Assembly (NCBI RefSeq): GCF_904849725.1
Contig: NC_058521.1
Location: forward strand, 434,266,676-434,330,675
Reading direction: 5' to 3'
Source of the DNA: Hordeum vulgare subsp. vulgare
Lineage: Eukaryota; Streptophyta; Magnoliopsida; Poales; Poaceae
DNA length: 64,000 bases
A program made the position numbers and the translations under genes. A model generated the notes under the pieces. That model saw only the letters and a program-made list of their open reading frames with translations. It searched no databases and was not told where the DNA came from. This document shows positions 49,477 to 59,853 of this stretch, piece by piece. The first letter of the stretch is position 1. Each line of letters opens with the position of its first letter.

Positions 49477-50533
49477 TCCTGGAAGAAATTCACTCGGGAA
49501 CCTGCGGTCATCACGCCTCCTCAAGGGCAATCGTCGCCAAAGCATTCGAGCCGGTTTCTTCTGGTTGCAGGCGAATGAAATGGCAAAGGATATGGTCGAC
49601 CGATGCGAAGGCTGTCAGTTCTACTCTAACAAGTCCCACAAGCCAACATCAGCGTTAAAGACAATCCCTCTTGTTTGGCCGTTTGCAGTGTGGGGATTAG
49701 ATACAGTCGGTCCATTCAAGACATGCCAAGGGGGATTCACACATCTATTGGTGGCAGTCGACAAGTTCACAAAGTGGATTGAAGCCAAGCCCATCAAGAA
49801 GCTCGACGCCCGTACAGCCATCAAGTTTGTCAGGGATATCATTTCCAGATTCAGGATACCGCACAGCATAATCACTGACAATGGCACAAACTTTGACTCG
49901 GACAGATTCAAAGGTTTCTGTACAGGCCAATGTATCCGAGTGGAGTTTGCATCTGTGGCGCATCCCCAAACAAACGGGCAAGCAGAGTGGGCAAATGTAC
50001 TTATTCTACAAGGTTTGAAGCCTCGACTCCTGTGAGAAGTGGGACATGCTGCCGGCGCATGGGTCACCGAACTGCCTTCGGTGCTGTGGGGTCCCCGCAC
50101 AACCCCAAATAGATCTATAGGGCGATCCCCGTTCTTCCTCGTTTAAGGAGCAGAGGCAGTCATTTCGAGTGATTTGCTTCACAACGCTCCACGAGTTGAA
50201 CTCTTCTCCGAAGCCGAAGCAGAGCAAGCAAGGCAAGACGGAGTGGATCTTCTAGAGGAGGAGCGCGAGATGGCATTGACTCGCTCAACCATTTATCAAC
50301 AAGATCTGCGGAGTTTTCATGCGCGACACGTCAGGAGTCGTACATTCCAAGCAGGCGACCTGGTGCTCCGAGTGGATCAGCAGAGACCTCACAACTTAGC
50401 TCCCGCCTGGGAAGGACCCTTCATCATCTCCAAGGTGCTGAACAACGAGGCATATCGACTCTACAACCTCGACAGGGAAACGGACGAGCCGCGAGCATGG
50501 AACAGAGATCTCCTGAAGCGCTTCTACACGTGA
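49477..50533 (+). pseudogene. pol: Element E integrase
   Basis: The zinc-finger region is split by frameshifts (IHSGTCGHHASS at about 49480-49520, then DRCEGCQFYSNKSHKPTSA). The core from 49565 has WGLDTVGPFKTCQGGFTHLL, SIITDNGTNFDSDRFKGF and AHPQTNGQAEWANVLI (D, D, E). The frame breaks near 50030 and the C-terminal part resumes at 50174 (LLHNAPRVELFSE..., FQAGDLVLRVDQQRPHNLAP) to 50533. Confidence 0.9.
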
Positions 50534-50639
50534 CCGTCGACTGAAGCAATGTAAAGAGAAAGTATCGTTGAAGTAATACAAAGCAGATTGAGTTTTTGCA
50601 GATTCAAAATTCTTCCGCATTCGCACACTCCGGTCTCAA

Positions 50640-51600
50640 AAAAAAACTTAGCAGCGATCCAGAATCGCCTAAGTACTAACTTTCTCTGAGTGTGTACTAA
50701 ACGTCGCACTCGGGGACTTAGCTGCGATCCAGAATCGGCTAAGTACAATCTTTCTCCGAGTGTGCACTAAACGTAACACTCGTGGACTTAGCTGCATCCA
50801 GAATCGCCTAAGTACAAACTTTATCCGAGTGTGCACTAAACGTCGCACTTGGGGACTTAGCTGCGATCCAGACTCACCTAAGTACTAACTTTCTCCAAGT
50901 GTGCACTAAACGTCGCACTCAGGGACTTAGCTGCGATCCAGAACCGCCTAAGTACAATCTTTCTCTGAGTGTGCACTAAACGTCGCACTCGGGGACTTAG
51001 CTGCGATCCAGAATGGCCTAAGTACAAACTTTCTCCGAGTGTGCAATAAACGTCGCACTCGGGGACTTAGCTGCGATCCAGAATCGCCTAAGTACTAATT
51101 TTCTCCGAGTGTGCACTAAACGTCGCACTCGTGGACTTAGCTGCGATCAAGAATCACCTAAGTACAAACTTTCTCCGAGTGTGCACTAAATGTCGCACTC
51201 GGGGACTTAGCTGCGATCAAGGATCGCCTAAGTACTAATTTTCTCCGGCTATGCACTAAACGTCGCACTTGGGGACTTAGCTGCGATCAAGAATCGCCTA
51301 AGTACAAACTTTCTCCGAGTGTGCACTAAACGTCACACTCGGGGACTTAGCCGCGATCAAGAATCGCCTGAGTACTAATTTTCTAAACGTCGCACTCGGG
51401 GACTTAGCAGCCATCAAGAATCGCCTAAGTACAAACTTTTCCCGAGTGTGCACTAAAACGTCTCACTGGGCGACTTAGCTGCGATCCAGAATCGCCTAAG
51501 CAACAACTTTCTCCGAGTGTGCTCTAAACGTTGCACTCAGAGACTTGTCTGCGATCAAGAATCGCCTAAGTAAAAAAGCTTCCTTCGAGTGTATCTTAGA
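50640..51600 (+). repeat. Tandem array of about 71-bp hairpin units in element E
   Basis: About 13 copies of a unit of about 71 bp. Each contains GACTTAGCTGCGATCCAG, then AATCGCCTAAGTAC and CTCCGAGTGTGCACTAAACG. ACTTAG-CGAT and ATCG-CTAAGT within a unit can pair around a short loop. One unit near 51375-51410 is shortened. Lies just after integrase; Tat-clade elements often have tandem repeats here. Confidence 0.92.
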
Positions 51601-51617
51601 GATCCACTCGGAGGCTT

Positions 51618-51900
51618 AGCAGACCCTCATTGAGGCTCATGTAGATGTCAAAACAACTGACAATTACATGAGTAGCAGACCCTCGTTGAGGCTCATGTAG
51701 ATGTCAAGACAACTGACAATTACATGAGTAGCAACTCGTTCCGAGTGCGACCTTATGGTCGCGCTTTAAGACTTAGCTGCGATAACGAATCGCCTAAGTA
51801 AAGAACTCCCTTCGAGTGTATCCTAGAGATCCACTCGGAGGATTAGCACACCCTCATTGAGGCTCATGGAGATGTCACGACAACGGACAATTACATGCTC
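51618..51900 (+). repeat. 56-bp direct repeats in element E
   Basis: A unit starting AGCAGACCCTC and ending CAATTACATGAGT occurs at 51618 and 51674 in tandem. A third, diverged copy starts at 51845, separated by a remnant of the 71-bp array. Confidence 0.85.
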
Positions 51901-52138
51901 CACATGTTTGCCATTGGCTTCACCAAGAAATGCCAAACAAAAACCACGAGCCAAAATCGTGTCAACAATTCTTTGGCAAAGGAAGAGCAAAATATTCGGT
52001 TCCAATTCAAAGTTGGTTTAAAGATAGTCGGTTCGGTGTAGATCAACCTTATCCACACCGAACCACGAATGTGACGGCCAACAGCAGTGGCCAAAGTTTC
52101 ATACAAGTAACACTCGGCATACCGACTTAAAAGTTTTC
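51901..52138. other. Element E, unannotated segment before the antisense gene's end
   Basis: No repeat or coding signal recognised. It would include the 3' untranslated region of the minus-strand gene. A CCGAACC/GGTTCGG pair (52029 and 52061) brackets a short inverted repeat. Confidence 0.4.
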
Positions 52139-55100
52139 TCAAGCGTCGCCAGGACTGGCAGGCTCCACGAAAGTGTCGAGGTCGATCTCGTCTACGATGC
52201 GAGTGGCGCTCTCAAGGAAGTTCTCCATGAAATCTTCGAATCGAAGCTTCTTGGTGTTGGCGACCTGCAGCGCCTTCAGTTTCTCTTCGCGAGCCTCCTT
52301 GCAGTGCACTCGGACCAGCGACAGCGCCATGTCCGCACCACAGCGAGCAGCAGACTTCTTCCATGCCTGCACTCGATTCGGGACGTCCTCCATCCGAGTC
52401 ATCAACCCTTCCATCTCTTGCTGGGACTCGTCTTCGGGCCACAGCTACTCGTCGATTCGGCCGACGACCTCTCTCAGTCGACCGATGAAAGGTCCCACTT
52501 TGCCCAGGCGAATGTGCGCTCGGAGCATGTCTCGATTGGCGTCGTCGCCGAGTGGAACGTTCGGAATAACCGACCGCTCAACGTCAGCTACTTCAGCCTT
52601 AGCGTCCATACAAAAATCTGCAAAGACAAGACGACCAGAAAGTAAGCGCAGAATGAAATACACAGTCAAGAAGCATTCGGAAAAACAGAACTTACCACCG
52701 AGAAGCGCAATCATCTTCCTTGCGCAGTCACTGACGTACTTCTCCTGTGATATGCACTTCCTGTTCATCACCTTCATCTGTCCCATCAGCTCGGTTCTTT
52801 GTTTCCTCATTTTCTCCATTTCGGCCACCAATGCATTGTTTGCCTCACGGGACTCCTACAAAGACTTCTCTTGTTCAGCCAGAGCGCCCTTCACACCAGC
52901 CAAGTCATGAACAGCTGCTTCCAGTTCCGCAGCAAGCTGAATCTTTTCAGCCTTCAGAGCGTTGTACGCTGATCCCATCTTGCAAGTCTTCTGCAAATCA
53001 GCGCGAAAAGAAGATCAGACAAATTCAACAAGGAAAACGATAAAAGCTCGAAGTTCTTCAGACCCCTGCCGACGCAAGCAGTCGATAGCGGCCTCGGGGA
53101 CTACACCCAGTGGGTTCACTAAGAGTGACCCCACTGCCATGAAGCTCAAACAGGTCCGCCCTATTGAGTTAAATAACAAAAACAAGCCTATGAGGCTACT
53201 ACTACCCGACCTGAGTAAAATTACTCTCGGGGACTACTTCCAGTAGGTGCACTCGGAGTGCCCCCACCGGTAACATTCGAACAGATTAGTTTTCATCTAA
53301 TCAAGTTAAAGAAAATGTATATAAAGACACCTGCCGGTGCAAGCACTCGACAGAAGTCTCAGGGACTACACCCACTGGGTTCACTAAGAGTGAACCCACT
53401 TCAAAATAATCATACTGCATCCGAGTATATTGCTTAAACACCCACTGGGTTACAAGAGGAAACTAAATACTTACTAGCCCACTTACTCGGATATCGTCCC
53501 GGAGTTCCAAGCTTCGCTTGTACACAGACGCGATGGAGTCGTATGCTCTCTTGGCATCACCCGCCATCAACTCCGCCTGCACCATGGCCCCCTTGGCAGC
53601 TCCCACCTAATCTTCCAGGAGGCGTTGAGCGTCGTACTGGACGGTCGACGGACCTGGCACCACAAGAGACTCCTTGGGCATCCCAAGTCCTGCTCCAGTT
53701 GGTTCAGCAGCAATGAGCGCCGTTTCAGTCAACGGCATCGTCTCGGATGGCGGCGCGTCCAAGGCAGGAGTAGTAGCAGATGGAACAGCCTCAAGGACAG
53801 GCATCGCAGCTTGCTTGGACCTCTTCTGGTCGTCCTCCTCCACATGAATCACCTCTGAAGGAAGCCCGACCGAACGACGTGAGACCACAAGATCAAAGAC
53901 AGAATTCGTGAAACAATAATGTAAGCTCTCGGAGTCGCCACGACGTACCTTGCTGGGATGTGGCAACGTTGTCCGTATCCATGGGATCGTCTTCCTGGCG
54001 TGGCAGAGAAGTGGCGGAGGTGGCAGCTCTGTCGAGTAAAATTCACTTGACCAATAAGCATGAGTTCAATCAAATACTAGAAGAAGATAGGAGAACAATA
54101 CACTCACATTGAGGCAACGGGAACGGCGATCCTCATCCGCGGCAAAGCCTTCCGAGGTTTGGATCCACTCGGTTTGGCCACCTTGGAAGGTTGGCCCGCA
54201 GGCTCAGCAGCAGCGTCCCTGGTCCTCTTTGTGCTCCGAGCACTCGGAGCCACGGGAGTAGCTGGCAAGGCGCTCGGAACCACGGGAGGAGCTGACGGGG
54301 CACTCTGGGCTGCTAGAGGAGCCGACGGAGTCACGGGAGCTGACGGGGCACTCTGGGCCGCTGGAGGAGCCGACGGAGTCACGGCTTCGTGATGATGCTT
54401 AGTTTGAGGCTTTGGTGGTGGGGGTGGCGAGCTCAGCTCCTCATCCTCCCCCTCCTCTTCTTCGGAGTCCTCCTCCGTCTCCCCGCCGTCTGAGACATAC
54501 TCGGCGCTCTCCATGCTGCCTTCCTGGCTGCCTTCCTCTTCCTCAGCCAGATTCCGGTTCGAGACGGGGGAATACCAGTTGGTCCACGCCTGCACAAGAT
54601 ACAGTCGACAACATCAGACGTCAGATAGTGATGCAAGAAAAAGCGGGAAATCTAAGGGAATTGTAAGCACTCGGCAAGGTATTCTCACCTCATTCGGAGG
54701 AGGGTTGTCCGCACGGAAGGGTTTCACTCGCCGGGCTCCTCTGGTGTTATCGCAGGCGCATGTGATGCCGGGGACCCACGCCGTCACAACCTCCCCGGTC
54801 ACGCACTCGGGGTGAGTCCGAGTGGAGTCCTCAGGCCCCGTGTAGTGCCACATGGCGTGATGTCGAGCTTGCAAAGGCTGGATACGCCGACCCAGAAAAA
54901 CCTCCAGCAAATATATGCCGGTGACTCCCTTGCGGACGACATCTACCAGCGCGTCGACCAGAGGCTGAATCTGGATCTTTTCCATCTTCGTAAGCGCAAG
55001 CTGCCTAGGAGGAGCCGGTCGGTCTAGGCTAAAAGGTGGCAGTCCAGTTGCGGCATTCGGACAAGCGACGTCCTGGCAGTAGAACCAAGTCGACTGCGAG

Positions 55101-55669
55101 TTCCTAATGGATTCAGACAACTGAAGAGCGGGATAGCTACTGTTGCTTTTCTTCTGGAAGCCTAAGCCTCCGCAGAGCTAGAGGAGATGAGTTTTGTCGT
55201 CCGATTGGCTAAGTCTTTTGATGGTTTGGGATCTAGCGGAGAAGATGTGCTTAAAGAGCCCCCAATGAGGAGGACAACCGATAAAACACTCGCAAAGCAC
55301 GACGAAGGCAGAGAGATGAGCTATTGCATTGGGAGGAAAATGGTGGAGCTGCGCCCCGAAGTAGTTCATGATACCTCTCAAGAAGGGATGAGGAGGCAGA
55401 GAGAAGCCTCGGTACACGTGACTGAGCAGCAAGACGTGCTCCCCCTCCTGGGGCGCCGGCTCCGTCTCGCCCTCCGCCGGCAGCCTCCACGTCTTGTTCT
55501 CGATTAGGCCTTGCTCCACCAGCTCCAGCATTTCGCTCTTCATCACCGTGGAGGGGAGGAAATCCCCCTAGATCCAACCCGCCGGCAGTGCCCGCTGTTG
55601 CCATTCAGCGGGAGCCGCCGTCTTCTTATTCTTCCGCGCCTCGAGCTTGCTCGTCTGCCCCTTCGTCAT
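52139..55669 (-). pseudogene. Minus-strand six-exon gene in element E (Transposase_28-like plus coiled coil)
   Basis: Predicted exons: 55669-54689, 54589-54108, 54028-53949, 53854-53487, 52990-52696, 52617-52139. All introns are GT-AG (donors GTGAGA, GTGAGT, GTACGT, GTAAGT, GTAAGT), and the phases 0, 2, 1, 0, 1 match at every joint. Exon 1 starts MTKGQTSKLEARKNKK and has HVYRGFSLPPHPFLRGIMNY and LSAFVVLCECFIGCPPHWGL, resembling the putative gypsy-type transposon domain (Pfam Transposase_28). Exon 2 is acidic then Pro/Ala-rich with a basic KRTRD segment. Exons 4-6 encode a probable coiled coil (NALKAEKIQLAAELEAAV). Five in-frame TAG codons (55570, 55180, 53609, 52858, 52447) inactivate it. Antisense genes at this place are known in some grass Tat elements; the function is unknown. 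Confidence 0.78.
53060..53400 (-). repeat. Duplicated hairpin segment in intron 4 of the antisense gene
   Basis: Two direct copies about 265 bp apart (about 53065-53130 and 53330-53400) share CGGGGACTACACCC-like sequence and TGGGTTCACTAAGAGTGA. In the second copy TGGGTTCACT (53376-53385) and AGTGAACCCA (53389-53398) form a perfect 10-bp stem with a 3-nt loop; the first is near-perfect. Confidence 0.8.
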
Positions 55670-56186
55670 GGTGGAGGCTGCAGATCCGCGCAGGAGGAGG
55701 AGAAGGAGGGAGCTTGGGGTGCGCAGGAAGCCACGGGAGCGGCGATACGAGTGCGAGTTATCAGGCGAGTGCAACGAGAAACCCTCGCTGGAGAGGTTTA
55801 AATAAGGTTCCGACTCGGCCACTAGCAGGTGGCCCCGAAATCTTATCCCCCGACCGGTTGCTGCGATATTAGTGGAGGAGATGAAGGCGCGGAAATCGAG
55901 GCGGCAGATACTACTCGATGACAATGTCGTCATCCCCGCTAAGCGCGCGGCAACCGAAATTTGAGGATCCCAGAAAATCCGCCGCTGTCAGTTGACCGGT
56001 CACGTCAAAAGATTCCGCAGAAGCACTCGGTCTCTGACGGTTCGTTTCACAGATATATCCACTCGGATCACTGGTCAAGAGGATAAAATGGATCGAGGCA
56101 AACAACGCCAAAGTCGCATCCATACCAGTCGGATCTGTACTCCAAGCATCGCTTCGTCGTTCCAACCCCGATCCATTCGGGACTAA
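55670..56186 (-). promoter_or_regulatory. Probable promoter region of the antisense gene, up to the 3' LTR
   Basis: On the minus strand TTATTTAAACC at 55797-55807 is TATA-like, about 130 bp before the ATG at 55669. The remainder up to 56186 shows no recognised gene. The polypurine tract expected just before the LTR at 56187 is weak (TTCGGGACTAA). Confidence 0.45.
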
Positions 56187-56744
56187 TGATGGGGTTATAG
56201 TCCTAGGGTAGGGTCATAGGCCTACCCTATAGGTCCTACCCAAGGACTACCCTTCATAAGGGACAAGGCCCTTAGTCAGTTCCGACTGAATTAAGGACTT
56301 CCCATCATCCAGTCGGTGAAGATTCCTCCATCATCCAGTCGGAGATGAGCATTCGGAGCGTATCAAAATTACCGACTGGATTCCACTCTGTACATCGTAA
56401 CCCCCGTGGAGGGCAACGGTCATACGTTTTCATGTATCTTTATTAGCATTTAAGGCATACGTTACGTGTAACGTAGACATTTAATCGCCACTACTCCACC
56501 CCTGTGCATCGAACCGTTTTGAAGGGCAGCGCACTCTATATAAGTCGCCCTTCCCCACTGGTGCAGGGGTTAGCAATTCACTGTAATCCATATTCCACTT
56601 GACATCAAGGTCCCAAGAGCACTGAGACGTAGGGCTTTTACCTCCACCGTAGAGGGGCCTGAACTCATACAACCTCACCGTAGCTAAGGCTCTGCCCATC
56701 CTTTCGTACCCCATACATCTACTGTCAGACTTATACCCACGACA
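56187..56744 (+). repeat. Element E 3' LTR
   Basis: 558 bp, same ends as the 5' LTR (TGATGGGG ... CCACGACA), TATA box at 56536-56544. About 21 substitutions and no gap relative to the 5' LTR. Confidence 0.95.
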
Positions 56745-57565
56745 ATTGACAAAATAGTTTGGTGTTAAAAGCTTTTATCTGCTTCTCGTTAAAAATACAA
56801 ATTTCTGCCGATTCAGTTGGAAGCGGGTCAAATTTGAACTGCATCTCCCTCATAGTTTGCTCAAGATTTTTTTCAAAAATAATTTCTAGGTAGATAGGTA
56901 TCTACTTAATCATAGAAACACCAAAAGTTTTCCAAGATTCAACCACTAGGTAGGAACAGTCATACCCGCTGTTTTGACCGCATTTTGGAATGGCCATGAA
57001 AAATTCAAAAATAATCAAAAAATGGAAAAACTTTGCATTGTGTAATTATATGTGACTAAGTTACTAGGAAAAATAATAAACTTGCAATATGAAAATTATA
57101 TTTAAAAAGTGTTCTTAGAAATGGGCTACAATGTGTGAAGATTAATGGCTTTCAAGCCAAATGGTCAGTCTTATGGCCACATTCATGACATAGTTTGTTG
57201 AAATGATATAATATTCTGCACAAGGGTGCATATTGGCATGACAAACAATGTTGATTAAGGCAGTTTTCATTTTCCTTCTATGTAAAAATCATTTTCCATT
57301 TTCAAGTGCCCAAAATGAATTTTTTTGTGAAGGACCTACCATATATTTGTTTCAAAATTGGACCAAATCATTTTTATAAAATACTAGGCCATATTTAATG
57401 TAAAATGGACAAAATGGTTGGGTGTTAAAAGCTTTTATCCACCTCTCGTGAAAAAGACAAATTTATGTCGATTCAGTTGGAAGCCTGTTAAATTTGAACT
57501 GCAGCTGCATTATAGTTTGCTCTTTATTTTTCTCAAAAATCATTTGTAGCAAATAAGTATCTATT
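56745..57565 (+). repeat. Tandem array of about 660-bp units, part 2
   Basis: It resumes at the TSD ATTGA. AGCTTT landmarks at 56770 and 57430 are 660 bp apart; removing element E (12,728 bp including one TSD copy) puts 56770 exactly 660 bp after 43382. The last unit breaks off near 57565. Confidence 0.9.
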
Positions 57566-57939
57566 TAATTAGAAATACATGGTGCGGTGGCTTGACGTCG
57601 AGGTTTGGATGGTGGTCGAGGGCACCAACTCCAGAGCGCGTGAACTTGCATGCTAGCCGCATGGTCACCGCCTACCTTTGCGTTGCCACGCGTTCTGGGT
57701 GCAATAGGCATGTCTGATGGGTTGTACAATCCCTCGGAAGGTGTTAGGAAGAAGAATCCAATAGAAGAATCTCACGAGGAGACTGAACTAAGCCCAAACA
57801 TGAATTAGCAGCCAAGTGTTTGATTAGCGGTGCGGATAATGCACATAGACAATGGGCCTAAATTTTGCCTAAGTATGATCATCTACTAAGGAGACTCTCT
57901 TGGCAATTTTTTAGCTCAAATGGATGAACCTAGGTGGCA
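57566..57939. other. CACTA interior between the two arrays, nothing recognised
   Basis: It starts with a GC-richer patch (57590-57760) that could be a captured gene piece, but no protein family was recognised in any frame. Then ordinary AT-rich sequence. Confidence 0.35.
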
Positions 57940-58900
57940 CTCGCTTTGCAAAGTAACACACTGTGCAGAAATATGGATGTTGAAGCTGGGATCAAATGAT
58001 TTAATGGATTGAGCTGAAATTTGGTGTATGATGTTAATTTGGGCATATGAAGGCACTGTAAAACAATTTATACCATTTGGACATGCCAAAGTGACACTTC
58101 CTTCACAATGTGCCAATCTGGACAGAAAATGGTAATTGAAACTGGGCTCACATAGATGATTGGATTGAGCTGAAATTTGGAGGAGGATTATAATTTGGGC
58201 ACATTAAGGCACTGTAAAAATTTCATAAAATTTGGATAAACAAAAATTGTACTTCCTTCACAATGCTCTCTACTGAACGGAGTATTACGAAAATATTGAG
58301 GGAAATTGGATGAATTAAATGAGCTAAAATTTGGTGGAGTGAGGTGATATGGTCAGTTTCATTCCGTGGTAAATTTTCATCAACTATAAAGCAATATAAA
58401 ATGTAGTTGCTTCACAAAGTGAAAATATTACCAGAAACAAAGATTGGATGATGAGAGCACATGGATTGTTAGATGGGGCTAAAATTTTGTGGAGAGCTTT
58501 GTTTTGGGAACATAGAAGATGTGCGAAAAATTCAACTCATCAGGATATTTCTATCTAGTACTTCCTTCACAAAGCTGTTAGCTGAACACAAACTTTGGAA
58601 ATTTGCTGAGAAAGATTTTCTAGGCAAATGGTTAGGAAAGTTTTAATGAGGCAATGATTTGGATAGGAAAGAGTGCCCAAAAAATTTGAGGGTAATCAAA
58701 GAAATAGAAATAGCAATTCCTTCACAAAGTGCTATTCTGAACAGAATAGGAAAATGAATATTGCTGAATTATTTTCGAACTATGGAAGGAAGGATTTTCA
58801 CATATTTGAGGAATATATGATCCAAAGTATTTATGACAATTTTTCGAGAATTTTTGGAATGACAGAATAGTAGGTTGCTTCACAAACTAGGCAAAAAATA
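57940..58900 (+). repeat. Degenerate tandem array of about 155-bp units
   Basis: The octamer CTTCACAA occurs at 58101, 58256, 58410, 58565, 58720 and 58878, spaced 155, 154, 155, 155 and 158 bp, with a weaker copy (CTTTGCAA) at 57944. Around it CTGAACAGAA, GATTGAGCTGAAATTTGG and GGGCACAT-like phrases recur. The units are strongly diverged but the phase is kept. Confidence 0.88.
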
Positions 58901-59188
58901 ACACATGGACATGACACGTAGGCAAAACTGATGGCACCTAGTCATAGCTATGACCATCTATATTGGTCGCAATTAGCTACAAATTAGGCAGCAAACCAGG
59001 GCTATCCTCTTTACGACCATTTCCAGTAAGGAAGTTACGACTTTTCTGATGAAAAAGGTCGTTAGTTTTTGGGGTTAAGACCCCTTTGGACAGCTTACAA
59101 CCAATTGGTCTCAAATGGTCGTAGATTTACGACCAATTCTGTGAGTGTCACTATCAGAAGGTCGTTAGTTGACATATTTCTTGTAGTG
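58901..59188 (-). repeat. CACTA right subterminal repeats and terminal inverted repeat
   Basis: Copies of TACGACC, TTACGAC and GGTCGT at about 59012, 59036, 59048, 59108, 59118 and 59159, ending in the tip CACTACAAGAAATATG (minus strand, 59188-59173). Confidence 0.85.
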
Positions 59189-59747
59189 GTGTCGAGCATG
59201 GATTGATCATTACGAGAGAGCCGAGCATAAAAATTCTGAATAATAATTTCTCTCGGGAGCTCATCATTGGGGCATGGATATAACATTGACTTAAGGCTTC
59301 CCCAAGCTTGAGCGATTCTTTCTCCTTCATGAGTGCAAAAGTAATAGATATAATTCCGATCACGATGAACCAGATGCATAGGATATTACTTATGATGAAA
59401 TTCCAATTTCAATCGGTTGTAATTCCATGACCCAATATCATCACATAGCCTATACCATGTCACACCTTTTCCTTCAAAGATAAAGGAAATACCTTCTTAT
59501 TGACATCATCCTCGGGTAGACCCGCAAGCTTAAATAATCCACAAACTTCATCCACATAGATTAGGTACAAATCAAGATGTAGTGTTCCATCTCCTGCATA
59601 AGGATTAGCTAGTAGTTTTTCTATCATACCCGAAGGAATTTCATAATTAATATTTTCAGTAGGTGTAGCAGGTTGAGGAGCATCTCTTTGTGCTTCCAGT
59701 CAGGGTGAAGATACCCCGAACAAGCCCCTCAAAGGATTATTTGCCAT
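59189..59747 (-). pseudogene. gag: Element F gag, truncated by the CACTA insertion
   Basis: The start is the ATG at 59747 (MANNPLRGLFGVSSP). Conserved parts are YEIPSGMIEKLLANP, LIYVDEVCGLFKLAGLPED and later NFYARLSRNDQSMLDT, after which the CACTA begins. Internal stops and frameshifts are present (after SSP and near 59465). Confidence 0.88.
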
Positions 59748-59824
59748 AGTGACAAGTGACTGTAAATTTCAACATAGTATATAAATTTTTCCTTACCAAG
59801 TTCCACTTACCAAAAGCGCTTCAC

Positions 59825-59842
59825 TCCCCGGCAACGGCGCCA
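59825..59842 (-). other. tRNA-Asp primer binding site of element F
   Basis: On the minus strand it reads TGGCGCCGTTGCCGGGGA, a perfect match to the complement of the plant tRNA-Asp 3' end. Confidence 0.9.
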
Positions 59843-59853
59843 GAAAAGAGCCT

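Larger units (their letters stand above)
44022..56744 (+). mobile_element. Element E: Tat-lineage Ty3/Gypsy retrotransposon with antisense gene
   Basis: The TSD ATTGA is at 44017-44021 and 56745-56749. The LTRs are 558 bp each. The order is LTR, primer site, gag, protease, reverse transcriptase, RNase H, second RNase H, integrase, 71-bp array, direct repeats, minus-strand multi-exon gene and LTR. The second RNase H and the long 3' region are traits of the Tat clade. By-eye comparison of the LTRs gives about 21 substitutions in 558 bp (3.8%), roughly 1.5 million years at the commonly used grass rate of 1.3e-8 per site per year. Confidence 0.95.

Noticed and set aside
50640..51600. Possible CRISPR-like array because of regular hairpin repeats
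   Set aside because: The units are contiguous with no unique spacers, sit inside a plant retrotransposon and have no cas genes.
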